This document shows positions 1 to 5,478 of a stretch of 5,478 bases of DNA, in pieces. Under the pieces are notes generated by a model, which was not told the DNA's origin, ran no database searches, and saw only the letters and a program-made list of their open reading frames with translations. Source of the DNA: Deinococcus sp. (GTDB lineage Bacteria > Deinococcota > Deinococci > JACQHA01); assembly GCA_016199255.1 (NCBI GenBank), contig JACQHA010000394.1, forward strand, positions 1 through 5,478, in the 5' to 3' direction. Position 1 is the first letter of the stretch, and every line of letters starts with the position of its first letter. The translations under genes were made by a program, and so were the position numbers.

Positions 1-180
1 ATGACCGGCGGCGGCCCGGCAGACGCCACCAACACTATGGTGTTTTACATTTACCGCAATGCCTTCGAGTGGTTCCGCATGGGCTATGCCTCGGCCATTG
101 CCTGGGTGCTGTTTGCCCTGGTATTCGGGGTGACAATCCTGCAATTCCGCTACCAGAGAGCGTGGGTGCATTACGAATGA
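1..180 (+). CDS. Sugar ABC transporter permease, MalF/UgpA type (C-terminal fragment, 5' end outside window)
   Basis: This is the last 59 codons of a carbohydrate ABC transporter inner-membrane permease; the window edge cuts off the rest. The visible peptide opens with MTGGGPADAT, the conserved stretch seen just before the last membrane helix in CUT1 MalF/UgpA-type permeases. It continues with an aromatic, amphipathic segment (FEWFRMGYAS, about residues 22-31), a final hydrophobic helix (about 30-49) and a short basic cytoplasmic tail ending WVHYE. The ATG at position 1 is almost certainly an internal methionine of the TGGGP motif, not a start. The stop codon overlaps the start of the next permease (ATGA, 177-180), so the two are translationally coupled and probably form the heterodimeric channel. 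The EAA loop that contacts the ATPase lies outside the window. The family call is firm; the substrate is unknown. Confidence 0.9.
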   Translation: MTGGGPADATNTMVFYIYRNAFEWFRMGYASAIAWVLFALVFGVTILQFRYQRAWVHYE

Positions 181-1019
181 ACCGCCGTATTTCAGGGTGG
201 ACTGTGGCCAACGTCACTTTGACCCACCTAGTACTGGCCGCCGCTGCCTTCACTATGGTGGTGCCGTTTCTATGGATGATATCTACCTCGCTGAAGAAGC
301 CTGGCGCGGTGTTCCAGATTCCACCCAGCTGGGTTCCCGATCCGGCCATCTTAGATAACTACCTCCGGGCATTTAGGGTGATGCCTTTCGGCCGGTTCTT
401 TCTCAACAGCGCTATTGTCGCGTCCTGCGTCACCCTGCTGCAGCTCATCACCTGCTCCCTAGCGGCGTATGCCTTCGCCCGCCTGCGCTTCCCGGGGCGA
501 GACCTGCTGTTCCTCGTCTATCTGGGGACGCTGATGATTCCCAATCAGGTGACTATCATCCCCAACTTCATTCTCATGCGGCTCCTGGGCTGGGTGGACA
601 CTTACCAGGGGCTGATTGTCCCCCAGGCCTTCAGCGCCTTTGGCACGTTCCTATTGCGCCAGTTCTTCCTTACCATCCCTCAGGAGCTGGAAGACGCGGC
701 GCGCATCGACGGCTGCTCTTATCTACATATCCTCTGGCGGATCATCCTCCCGCTGTCGAAACCGGCCCTGGTAGCACTGGCTATCTTCACGTTCCTGGGC
801 CAGTGGAATAACTTCCTGTGGCCGCTGATCATGACCTACCAGGTGGAGATGAGCACGCTCACGGTGGGCTTGCGGGCGCTGCAGGGGCAGTACAATACTG
901 CCTGGACGCTGCTCATGGCTGGCTCAGTGATCTCGCTCCTGCCGGTGCTGGTGATGTACGTCTTTGGCCAGAAGTACTTTGTGCGCGGTGTCACGCTCAC
1001 TGGTATTGGAGGGCGGTGA
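177..1019 (+). CDS. Sugar ABC transporter permease, MalG type (CUT1 family)
   Basis: A 280-residue inner-membrane permease, the usual MalG length, forming the second half of the channel with the upstream permease. Six hydrophobic segments can be seen, around residues 14-36, 76-100, 108-134, 143-165, 196-218 and 244-264. The cytoplasmic EAA loop that docks on the ATPase is at residues 172-192 (EDAARIDG, ending in LP). The C-terminus YFVRGVTLTGIGG matches the typical MalG tail. I chose the ATG at 177, within the ATGA overlap with the preceding stop, over an in-frame ATG at 69. The longer version adds 36 residues without homology character, which are just the upstream permease read in another frame. 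No strong Shine-Dalgarno precedes 177, so translation probably depends on coupling. The next gene starts inside this stop codon. No ATPase gene is visible nearby. Confidence 0.93.
   Translation: MNRRISGWTVANVTLTHLVLAAAAFTMVVPFLWMISTSLKKPGAVFQIPPSWVPDPAILDNYLRAFRVMPFGRFFLNSAIVASCVTLLQLITCSLAAYAFARLRFPGRDLLFLVYLGTLMIPNQVTIIPNFILMRLLGWVDTYQGLIVPQAFSAFGTFLLRQFFLTIPQELEDAARIDGCSYLHILWRIILPLSKPALVALAIFTFLGQWNNFLWPLIMTYQVEMSTLTVGLRALQGQYNTAWTLLMAGSVISLLPVLVMYVFGQKYFVRGVTLTGIGGR
1008..1013 (+). promoter_or_regulatory. Ribosome binding site for the propeller gene
   Basis: GGAGGG lies inside the last codons of the permease gene, just upstream of the GTG at 1016. It supports that GTG as the start rather than the in-frame ATG at 818. 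The spacing is short, about 3 nt after GGAGG. Confidence 0.6.
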
Positions 1020-1957
1020 GATACCTCGCTGTTCTGCTAACGCTGACCCTGGCGACCGCCAGCGCACCGCTAGAGGTGTTTGTCAACGACCTGCAGCTGC
1101 TCCCTGGCGACCAGCCAACGCTGCTGGCTGCTACTGAGGCAGCAGGGATCTGGCGAAGCACCGATGGCGGCGCTAACTGGGAGCCCATCGCACGGTTTCC
1201 TGGCGCCGGGGAGTACGTGAATGTCCTGGCCTTGGACCCAAGCGACCCGCAGCGCGTGCTAGCTGGCACCGAAGATGGATTGTTTGCTAGCGCCGACGGC
1301 GGCCTGACCTGGACCCCATCTCAAGCAGGGCTAGAGAGCGGTCGGCTGCTGTACTGCGACCTCACCGGAGCGCTGGAGAGCCACCGGGTACAAGCTATCT
1401 TATTCACCGCACAGCAGCTCTACGCTGGCACCAGTGACGGGCTGTTTGCCAGTAGCGACGGTGGGCAGCATTGGGTGCTATCCGAGAGCGGCCTGCCAGC
1501 GGCACCGCGAATCTACGCGCTCCTGGAAGCTGATGGAACCCTCTATGCTGGCGGCTTCGGTGGCATCTTCATCTCACGCGATGGGGGCGAACACTGGATC
1601 AGCAGCAATCTGGGGTTGCCCCAGAGTACCCTGGTTCTGGACCTGGCCCCCTCCCCTGACGGGTCGGTGGCTGGGGCGGCGTTTGGCGCCGGCGTGTTCG
1701 TCTTAGCAGATGGCAGCTGGGTGCAGACCTTGTCCGACCCACGGGTGAACGTTCTACTCTCCCACCAGGGAAAGCTCTACGCTGGATCTAGCAGCGGGGC
1801 AGTGTATCAGACCACCGACGGTTATCACTGGACCACCATCGCTAGGCTGGAGGGACAGGTGACGGCACTGACCTTCGCTGGAGAGACCCTCTACGCCGGC
1901 ACCAGCTTGGGGGTACAAGTCGTTCCGCCAGCGAGTCAGACTGAAGCAACTACTTAA
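1016..1957 (+). CDS. Secreted Asp-box (BNR-like) beta-propeller protein of unknown function
   Basis: A 313-residue exported protein starting at GTG 1016, in a GTGA overlap with the upstream permease stop. This start gives a compact signal peptide: Arg2, a hydrophobic core at 3-14, then ATASA. Cleavage after Ala15 is likelier than after Ala17, because Pro18 would follow. An in-frame ATG at 818 would bury the signal behind 66 residues of out-of-frame permease sequence. The body is seven repeats of about 40-45 residues with Asp-box motifs: STDGGANW (48-55), SADGGLTW (92-99), SSDGGQHW (146-153), SRDGGEHW (187-194), a worn ADGSW (231-235) and TDGYHW (267-272). The seventh repeat (LYAGTSLGV, 292-300) has no box. 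Such folds occur in sialidases, sortilin, xyloglucanases and Ycf48, but no catalytic residues of any of these are evident. Its place in the operon suggests extracytoplasmic glycan binding or processing; this is inference. Confidence 0.85.
   Translation: MRYLAVLLTLTLATASAPLEVFVNDLQLLPGDQPTLLAATEAAGIWRSTDGGANWEPIARFPGAGEYVNVLALDPSDPQRVLAGTEDGLFASADGGLTWTPSQAGLESGRLLYCDLTGALESHRVQAILFTAQQLYAGTSDGLFASSDGGQHWVLSESGLPAAPRIYALLEADGTLYAGGFGGIFISRDGGEHWISSNLGLPQSTLVLDLAPSPDGSVAGAAFGAGVFVLADGSWVQTLSDPRVNVLLSHQGKLYAGSSSGAVYQTTDGYHWTTIARLEGQVTALTFAGETLYAGTSLGVQVVPPASQTEATT
1124..1924 (+). repeat. Seven tandem propeller-blade repeats encoded within the secreted protein
   Basis: The repeat unit at protein level is L-(Y/L)-A-G-x(3-4)-G-(L/I/V)-(F/W)-x-S-x-D-G-G-x-x-W. 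Units begin near residues 37, 82, 136, 177, 218, 255 and 292. Units 1-4 carry canonical Asp boxes, units 5 and 6 have lost a glycine or shortened the turn, and unit 7 is cut before the box. That fits a ring closed by the N-terminal strand. The repeats are diverged at DNA level, so they are ancient rather than a recent tandem expansion. Confidence 0.75.
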
Positions 1958-1965
1958 GGAGGAGG
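1956..1965 (+). promoter_or_regulatory. Strong Shine-Dalgarno for the deacetylase gene
   Basis: AAGGAGGAGG begins in the TAA stop of the propeller gene and ends 1 nt before ATG 1967. The first register (AAGGAGG, 1956-1962) gives a usable 4-nt spacing. It is the strongest ribosome binding site in the left operon, so the deacetylase can be translated independently of coupling. Confidence 0.7.
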
Positions 1966-1966
1966 C

Positions 1967-2668
1967 ATGGCGAAAAAGGCCAGGAAAGTCATGGTCATCG
2001 CGGCTCACCCAGATGACGCGGAGTTTCAGGCAGGTGGCACCATTGCCCGCTGGGTCCAGGAGGGCAGTGAGGTGGTGTACGTCATTGCCACCAGAGGCGA
2101 CAAGGGCAGTGAGGACCCCAAGATGACCACCGCCCGTCTCATCAGTATGCGCGAGGCAGAGCAGCGCGCCGCTGCTAAAGTGCTGGGCGTTAAAGAAGTA
2201 GTGTTCCTCGATTACCGCGACGGGGAGCTAGCGCCTACCCTGGAGCTGAAACGCGACCTCGCCCGGGTCATCAGGAAATACCGGCCCGACATCGTCATCA
2301 CCATTGACCCCACCAAGATGTACGGTTCTGACTTTGTAAACCACTCCGACCACCGGGCCATTGGGGAAGCGGCGCTAGACGCCATCTACCCCATGGCCCG
2401 AGACCACCTGAACCGGCCAGAGCTGCTAGCTGAGGGGCTAGAGCCGCATAAAGTGCGGGAGGTGTTTCTCACCCTCCCAGTGCGGCCGGACACCTGGATA
2501 GACATTGAGCCAGTACTGGCCAAGAAGATTGCTGCCCTCTTAGCGCACCAAAGCCAAATCAAGAATCCCGCTGGGCTAGAAGCCATGCTGCGCCGCTGGC
2601 ACACTACCGACGGCAAAGACGGCAAGCCCCAGCTGGCCGAGGCCTTCGCCCGCATCACCCTGGACTAG
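1967..2668 (+). CDS. PIG-L/LmbE-family zinc-dependent N-deacetylase
   Basis: A 233-residue, apparently cytoplasmic protein of typical family length with no signal peptide. Family members hydrolyse N-acetyl groups from amino sugars: MshB and BshB act on GlcNAc conjugates, archaeal Dac on GlcNAc and diacetylchitobiose. The N-terminal beta-strand leads into AHPDD (residues 13-17), where His14 and Asp17 should bind zinc and Asp16 act as general base. GDKGS (44-48) follows, then NHSDHR (125-130), with His126 the expected catalytic histidine and His129 the third zinc ligand. The C-terminal AEAF (224-227) also matches the family. All key residues are intact. The gene sits 9 nt after the propeller gene, so it is probably co-transcribed with the sugar permeases and may deacetylate what they import. 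It could instead be a thiol-biosynthesis (BshB-like) enzyme, but the transporter context makes a catabolic sugar role likelier. Confidence 0.9.
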   Translation: MAKKARKVMVIAAHPDDAEFQAGGTIARWVQEGSEVVYVIATRGDKGSEDPKMTTARLISMREAEQRAAAKVLGVKEVVFLDYRDGELAPTLELKRDLARVIRKYRPDIVITIDPTKMYGSDFVNHSDHRAIGEAALDAIYPMARDHLNRPELLAEGLEPHKVREVFLTLPVRPDTWIDIEPVLAKKIAALLAHQSQIKNPAGLEAMLRRWHTTDGKDGKPQLAEAFARITLD

Positions 2669-2673
2669 GAGCA

Positions 2674-2702
2674 TTGCCTGCCTGTGCCAGAGTGCCTATA
2701 AT
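2674..2702 (+). promoter_or_regulatory. Predicted sigma70-type promoter for the right-hand transporter operon
   Basis: A perfect TATAAT (2697-2702) lies exactly 17 nt downstream of TTGCCT (2674-2679), which matches 4 of 6 bases of TTGACA. Transcription would start near 2708-2710, leaving a leader of about 100 nt before the binding-protein gene. The site begins 5 bases after the deacetylase stop codon, where a new promoter is expected since a binding-protein gene starts a new transporter set. This is a prediction from consensus alone. Confidence 0.6.
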
Positions 2703-2739
2703 CCAGTTGTCGAGCGTCATCAGCGGCACCCCAGGGCAC
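2684..2739 (+). promoter_or_regulatory. Nested short inverted repeats around the predicted promoter, possible operator
   Basis: GTGCC occurs at 2684-2688 and 2692-2696, just upstream of the TATAAT. Its reverse complement GGCAC occurs at 2725-2729 and 2735-2739, just downstream of the expected start. The two arms face each other around the -10 and start site, as repressor half-sites might. Each pentamer could occur by chance; the doubled, symmetric arrangement is what draws attention. In read-through RNA the arms could pair into a hairpin. Confidence 0.25.
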
Positions 2740-2808
2740 CAGAGAGGAGGTAGGCAGCAACCTGAAGGTGAATTCTGGTGAATCTGATCCCAGAGGAGGT
2801 TACAGCTC
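2703..2808 (+). other. Leader region upstream of the sugar-binding protein gene
   Basis: This roughly 100-nt non-coding stretch separates the predicted promoter from ATG 2809. It holds two identical AGAGGAGGT copies (2743-2751 and 2792-2800) and a short tandem repeat, GGTGAAT at 2767-2773 and 2777-2783. Only the second AGAGGAGGT is placed to serve the binding-protein start. I see no T-tract or terminator hairpin anywhere in 2669-2808, so read-through from the left operon is possible. I do not recognise a riboswitch. Confidence 0.5.
2792..2800 (+). promoter_or_regulatory. Ribosome binding site for the sugar-binding protein gene
   Basis: AGAGGAGGT sits 8 nt upstream of ATG 2809, close to ideal in sequence and spacing. 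It fixes the start and fits the high expression expected of a periplasmic binding protein. Confidence 0.8.
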
Positions 2809-4062
2809 ATGTGCAGAACAATTGTACGCTTTATTGGCTTTCTGGCTGCGGTAGTCGGTATTCTCGGCACCCTTGGCTACGCGCAGCCGCGGGAGATCAC
2901 GGTCATGGGCGGCACCGGCCTGGAAAACGTCTACCGCCCGCTGTTTGACCAGTTCGAGCAGCAGAGCGGCATCAAGGTCAATACCCAGGTGATCGCCTAC
3001 GCCAATCGCTTCGATGCTATAGCCACCGCCGCGGTATCCGGCGTTGCCACCTTTGATGTAGCCGACGTAGATGTGATCTGGACCCCGGCGTTCGCCGCCG
3101 CTGGCTGGCTAGTGGACGTCACTGAGCAGTTCCCAGATCTGCGGGAGCGTGGGGTAGCCCAGGCGTCTATTGACTCGGTGGAGTATCAGGGCCGGATCTG
3201 GGGAGTGCCGTTCTTCAACAGTGCCAAGCACTTCTACTACAACCAGGGGATGCTGGAGGCCGCAGGGTTCACCCGCCCGCCCCAGACCCTGGACGAGCTG
3301 ATGCAGTACAGTATCGCTCTGACCCACGGCGAGGGTGATAACAAGGTGTACGGCAGCAGCTGGTCTTGGGTCCAGGACGAAGCCCTGGTGGTGGACTGGG
3401 TGCTCCTGGCCTATGCTGTCTCCGATGTCCCGCTGTTCACCGACGATGGCCAGCCCCAGTTCACCCAGTCCGGCGGCGTACAGGCACTGCAGTGGATGGT
3501 GGATATGGTGAACTCTGGCTCCATCGACCCGGCGTCGCTCAGCAACCACGAGGATGAGGTGTCCAACACCTTCCTGGCTGGGAAGGCAGCGATGGAGATT
3601 AACTGGGAAGGCCTCCCCGCAGCGGCGGATGCGGACAACCCAGACAAGTCCAAGATTGTGGGCCAGCTCAGGCGCTCGCTGATTCCTGCCCAGCCGCCCA
3701 TTGTCTCCAGCACAGTGCTGGGCCCTGAGGGGTTGGCGATTATGGCCAACTCTACCCACCAGGCTGAGGCGCTGGAGTTCCTGAATTTCATTCTGAGCGA
3801 GGATCTCCAGCGGCAGGGATTCATCTGGGGCGGTTTCTTCCCTATCTACGACCGACTGTACAACGACCCTGAACTGGCGGCCGTGTTGCCCCAGTTCAGC
3901 CTGTACGGCGAACAGTTCACCTATGCCCACCCGCGGCCCAAGCTGGTGAACTACATCGAAGTAGCTGACGTGATCCGGGAGGAGCTGCACAGCGCCCTGC
4001 TGGGCCAGAAGACACCGCAGCAGGCGCTGGATGACGCCACCCAGCGCATTGCTGCACTGTAG
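2809..4062 (+). CDS. Sugar ABC transporter substrate-binding protein (family 1, MalE-like)
   Basis: A 417-residue exported solute receptor, normal length for the family; it should capture a sugar outside the inner membrane and deliver it to the permeases encoded downstream. The N-terminus is a signal peptide with Arg3 and Arg7, a hydrophobic core at about 8-22, and likely cleavage after GYA (Ala25). No lipobox cysteine is present (Cys2 is too early), so the mature protein is probably soluble. Family landmarks are VMGGTG (32-37), DVADVDVIW (83-91), WGVPFFN (131-137), FLAGKAAMEINWEG (255-268) and the C-terminal TPQQALDDA (402-410). Many tryptophans (for example 91, 185, 187, 266, 340) are available to stack on sugar rings, as in this fold generally. 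The gene opens the right-hand operon and is followed after 25 nt by a permease. The class is secure; the ligand cannot be inferred. Confidence 0.93.
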   Translation: MCRTIVRFIGFLAAVVGILGTLGYAQPREITVMGGTGLENVYRPLFDQFEQQSGIKVNTQVIAYANRFDAIATAAVSGVATFDVADVDVIWTPAFAAAGWLVDVTEQFPDLRERGVAQASIDSVEYQGRIWGVPFFNSAKHFYYNQGMLEAAGFTRPPQTLDELMQYSIALTHGEGDNKVYGSSWSWVQDEALVVDWVLLAYAVSDVPLFTDDGQPQFTQSGGVQALQWMVDMVNSGSIDPASLSNHEDEVSNTFLAGKAAMEINWEGLPAAADADNPDKSKIVGQLRRSLIPAQPPIVSSTVLGPEGLAIMANSTHQAEALEFLNFILSEDLQRQGFIWGGFFPIYDRLYNDPELAAVLPQFSLYGEQFTYAHPRPKLVNYIEVADVIREELHSALLGQKTPQQALDDATQRIAAL

Positions 4063-4072
4063 CGTCATCTAG
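4027..4072 (+). other. Stem-loop spanning the stop codon between binding-protein and permease genes
   Basis: Positions 4027-4037 pair with 4062-4072: eight perfect pairs (GATGACGC with GCGTCATC), one G-U pair and two further Watson-Crick pairs. The 24-nt loop holds a small inner hairpin (CAGC 4042-4045 with GCTG 4051-4054). No U-tract follows, so it is not a typical terminator. Structures at this junction in other transporter operons, such as malE-malF, keep binding-protein mRNA abundant relative to permease mRNA. A stem of this length is not beyond chance in a window this size. Confidence 0.35.
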
Positions 4073-4077
4073 GGCGG

Positions 4078-4083
4078 GGAGGA
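4078..4083 (+). promoter_or_regulatory. Ribosome binding site for the MalF-type permease
   Basis: GGAGGA ends 4 nt (GGAGG, 5 nt) before ATG 4088. It supports independent translation of this permease at a junction where the genes do not overlap. Confidence 0.7.
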
Positions 4084-4087
4084 ACTC

Positions 4088-5035
4088 ATGGCAGTGCGGA
4101 CCCTGGTGCAGGGAAGAGCAGTGGCGCGGCGGCGCTCTGCTGAACTATCCTCCCGGGGCCTGGCACTGGTCATGATCCTCCCCTCCCTCTTAATCATGGC
4201 AGCGGTGTTTCTCTACCCCGCCATTAATTCACTCTGGCTCTCGCTGCACAGCATCAACCTCATCAAGCCCTGGCAGGGGCGGCCGCTGGTGTGGCTCGAC
4301 AACTATGTCAAGGCCCTGTCCAGCCCAGACATCTGGGTGTCGTTCAGCCGCACGGTGTACTTCACCGTGGTGTCGGTGGTACTGGAGCTAGGGTTGGGCC
4401 TTTTGTGCGCCGTGCTGCTCAATGAGCGCTTCCGAGGCCGGCATTATGCTCGGGCTACAGTGCTGGTGCCCTGGGCTATGCTCACCTTGACCAACGCGCT
4501 CATGTGGCGCTGGATCCTCCATCCCCAGTACGGCATGCTGAACGCAGTCCTCTACCGACTGGGGATCATTGACGAGTACTTCGCCTGGCTCTCGGACCCT
4601 AACTGGGCCATGCCGGCCATCATTTTGGCCGACGTGTGGAAGCTGACGCCGTTCATGACTCTCTTGCTTCTAGCCGGGCTACAGCCCATTCCTGACTCTT
4701 TCTATGAGGCTGCTGAAGTGGACGGCGCCACGAACTGGCAGAAGTTTTGGTACGTGGTCTTCCCGCTCCTGAAACCTGCCATTTTGATTGCCATCGTGCT
4801 GCGCACGGTGGCGGCGTTTAAAGTCTTTGATCTGATCTACACCCTTACCAACGGCGGGCCGGGAAACGCTACCCTAGTCATCTCCCTGGTCACCTACCGC
4901 GAGGCATTCCGCTATTTCCATATTGGCTATGGCTCGGCGCTGAGCTGGTTGGTGACCCTGGTGATTCTGGCACTCAGCGTAGCCTATATTAAGGCGCTGG
5001 GGGCCAAGTTCGAGCTGTCTGGAGAGGAGCTGTGA
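4088..5035 (+). CDS. Sugar ABC transporter permease, MalF type (CUT1 family)
   Basis: A 315-residue inner-membrane permease that should pair with the next gene's product to form the channel fed by the upstream binding protein. A basic cytoplasmic N-terminus (residues 1-23, several arginines) precedes six hydrophobic segments at about 25-47, 87-111, 122-142, 174-198, 228-246 and 281-301. The EAA loop is at 207-226 (EAAEVDGATN, ending FP in place of the usual LP). The motif LTNGGPGNAT (253-262) precedes the last helix, the equivalent of TGGGPADAT in the permease fragment at the window start, but it differs enough that the two are not recent copies. The ATG at 4088 has a good ribosome binding site. 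The stop overlaps the next start (GTGA, 5032-5035). The gene lies 25 nt after the binding-protein gene. The substrate is undetermined. Confidence 0.93.
   Translation: MAVRTLVQGRAVARRRSAELSSRGLALVMILPSLLIMAAVFLYPAINSLWLSLHSINLIKPWQGRPLVWLDNYVKALSSPDIWVSFSRTVYFTVVSVVLELGLGLLCAVLLNERFRGRHYARATVLVPWAMLTLTNALMWRWILHPQYGMLNAVLYRLGIIDEYFAWLSDPNWAMPAIILADVWKLTPFMTLLLLAGLQPIPDSFYEAAEVDGATNWQKFWYVVFPLLKPAILIAIVLRTVAAFKVFDLIYTLTNGGPGNATLVISLVTYREAFRYFHIGYGSALSWLVTLVILALSVAYIKALGAKFELSGEEL
5021..5029 (+). promoter_or_regulatory. Ribosome binding site for the second MalG-type permease
   Basis: GGAGAGGAG, inside the last codons of the MalF-type gene, lies 2-4 nt before GTG 5032, depending on register. It favours GTG 5032 over the in-frame ATG at 5053, which would be more than 20 nt away. 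Confidence 0.5.
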
Positions 5036-5478
5036 GAACCCACCCGCTGCTCATGAGCCCCCACTGGCTTTTTCCCGGACTGATCATTATGGGGGCGTTT
5101 ACCCTGTTTCCTTTCCTGTGGCTGGTTTCCTCCAGCCTCCAGTACCAGTCTGAGCTGCTTAGCACGCCGCCCCACCTAATGCCTAGCAGGCCCACGCTGG
5201 AAAACTACATCCGGCTCTTCACCGCTAACCAGGGGTTGTTCTCCAATTTCACCCTGGCGCTGCGCAATAGCGTGATCGTGGCCCTGTTCACCACAGTGCT
5301 TTCCTTGATAGCCGGCACCCCAGCGGGCTACGCCTTTGCCCGGCTGGAATTACCGAAGAAGGGGCCATTGCTCCTGGGGCTCTTGGTACTAGTGATGCTG
5401 CCAGCGTTTACGGTACTCATACCCTTGTTCGTCATCGCCAAACAGCTCTCGCTACTCAACACCTGGACAGCGCTAGTG
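5032..5478 (+). CDS. Sugar ABC transporter permease, MalG type (N-terminal part, cut by window end)
   Basis: The reading frame is open from GTG 5032 to the window edge, 149 codons, about half of a MalG-type permease. The start is in a GTGA overlap with the upstream permease stop; an alternative in-frame ATG at 5053 would drop seven residues. Visible features are a first membrane helix (about 12-33, with FPFLWLVSSSLQ at the end), the periplasmic segment PTLENYIRLF (54-63), a second helix at about 78-99 leading to the family motif GYAFARLELP (99-108), and a third at about 112-136 with MLPAFTVLIP. The EAA loop lies beyond the window. It shares the motif order of the permease at 177-1019 (NYL..F, AYAFARL.FPG, MIPNQVTIIP), so both belong to the MalG half of CUT1 transporters. 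It should pair with the preceding permease. Confidence 0.9.
   Translation, partial: MRTHPLLMSPHWLFPGLIIMGAFTLFPFLWLVSSSLQYQSELLSTPPHLMPSRPTLENYIRLFTANQGLFSNFTLALRNSVIVALFTTVLSLIAGTPAGYAFARLELPKKGPLLLGLLVLVMLPAFTVLIPLFVIAKQLSLLNTWTALV

Noticed and set aside
69..176. N-terminal extension of the MalG-type permease from an ATG at 69
   Set aside because: These 36 codons are the upstream permease read in another frame. The ATG at 177 in the ATGA overlap gives the normal family N-terminus and length.
818..1015. N-terminal extension of the propeller protein from an ATG at 818
   Set aside because: It would overlap the conserved permease C-terminus by about 200 nt and bury a good signal peptide in the middle of the protein. 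GTG 1016 with GGAGGG upstream fits better.
1016..1957. Calling the Asp-box protein a sialidase
   Set aside because: Asp boxes are structural turns found in many propellers. I see no arginine triad, FRIP-type motif or other sialidase catalytic set.
2669..2808. Search for an intrinsic terminator between the two operons
   Set aside because: There is no GC-rich hairpin followed by a T-run; the pairing arms at 2684-2739 lack any T-tract.
2818..2825. Palindrome ACAATTGT just inside the binding-protein gene
   Set aside because: An 8-bp palindrome with no extension into the flanks is expected by chance and lies within coding sequence.
3109..4068. Long open frame on the minus strand (319 codons) opposite the sugar-binding protein gene
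   Set aside because: It mirrors the coding frame of a clear family 1 binding protein in GC-rich DNA, has no recognisable domain, and would be antisense to a gene with a good ribosome binding site.
2713..4069. Nine-base repeat AGCGTCATC at 2713-2721 and 4061-4069, both near gene junctions
   Set aside because: Dozens of shared 9-mers are expected by chance in a window this long, and the flanks do not match.

Overview
The window is a dense, single-strand (+) stretch of bacterial DNA, GC-rich by eye (roughly 60%). It has strong GGAGG ribosome binding sites, GTG starts and 4-nt stop/start overlaps. It holds seven genes and no RNA genes, mobile elements or CRISPR. CTAG tetramers are not depleted (about twenty in 5.5 kb), which argues against an enterobacterial-type genome. 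The transporter-associated binding protein has a plain signal peptide with no lipobox, which suggests a diderm or a Thermus/Bipolaricaulota-like lineage rather than a Firmicute. That placement is only a guess.

Layout: (A) The left operon, 1-2668, begins inside a MalF/UgpA-type sugar permease (C-terminus only, 1-180). A MalG-type permease follows (177-1019), then a secreted seven-blade Asp-box (BNR-like) beta-propeller (1016-1957), then a PIG-L/LmbE-family zinc deacetylase (1967-2668). The first two junctions are 4-nt overlaps and the third is a 9-nt gap, so these four genes look like one transcript. (B) A 140-nt intergenic gap (2669-2808) has no visible intrinsic terminator. It contains a good sigma70-like promoter (TTGCCT, 17 nt, TATAAT), paired short repeats around that promoter, and a leader with two copies of the same Shine-Dalgarno sequence. 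(C) The right operon, 2809 to the window end, encodes a family 1 sugar-binding protein (2809-4062), a MalF-type permease (4088-5035) and the first 149 codons of a MalG-type permease (5032-5478, cut off).

The picture is two adjacent CUT1-type carbohydrate importers. Neither shows an ATPase in the window; many CUT1 systems share one encoded elsewhere. The left importer is coupled to two extra proteins, an exported propeller and a probable cytoplasmic N-acetyl-sugar deacetylase. A reasonable hypothesis is a pathway for N-acetylated sugars or glycosides: the propeller acts outside the membrane, the permeases import, and the deacetylase trims the imported sugar. The substrate cannot be read from the sequence. 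The permease, binding-protein and deacetylase families are well known; the least ordinary element is the propeller gene wedged between the permease and deacetylase genes.
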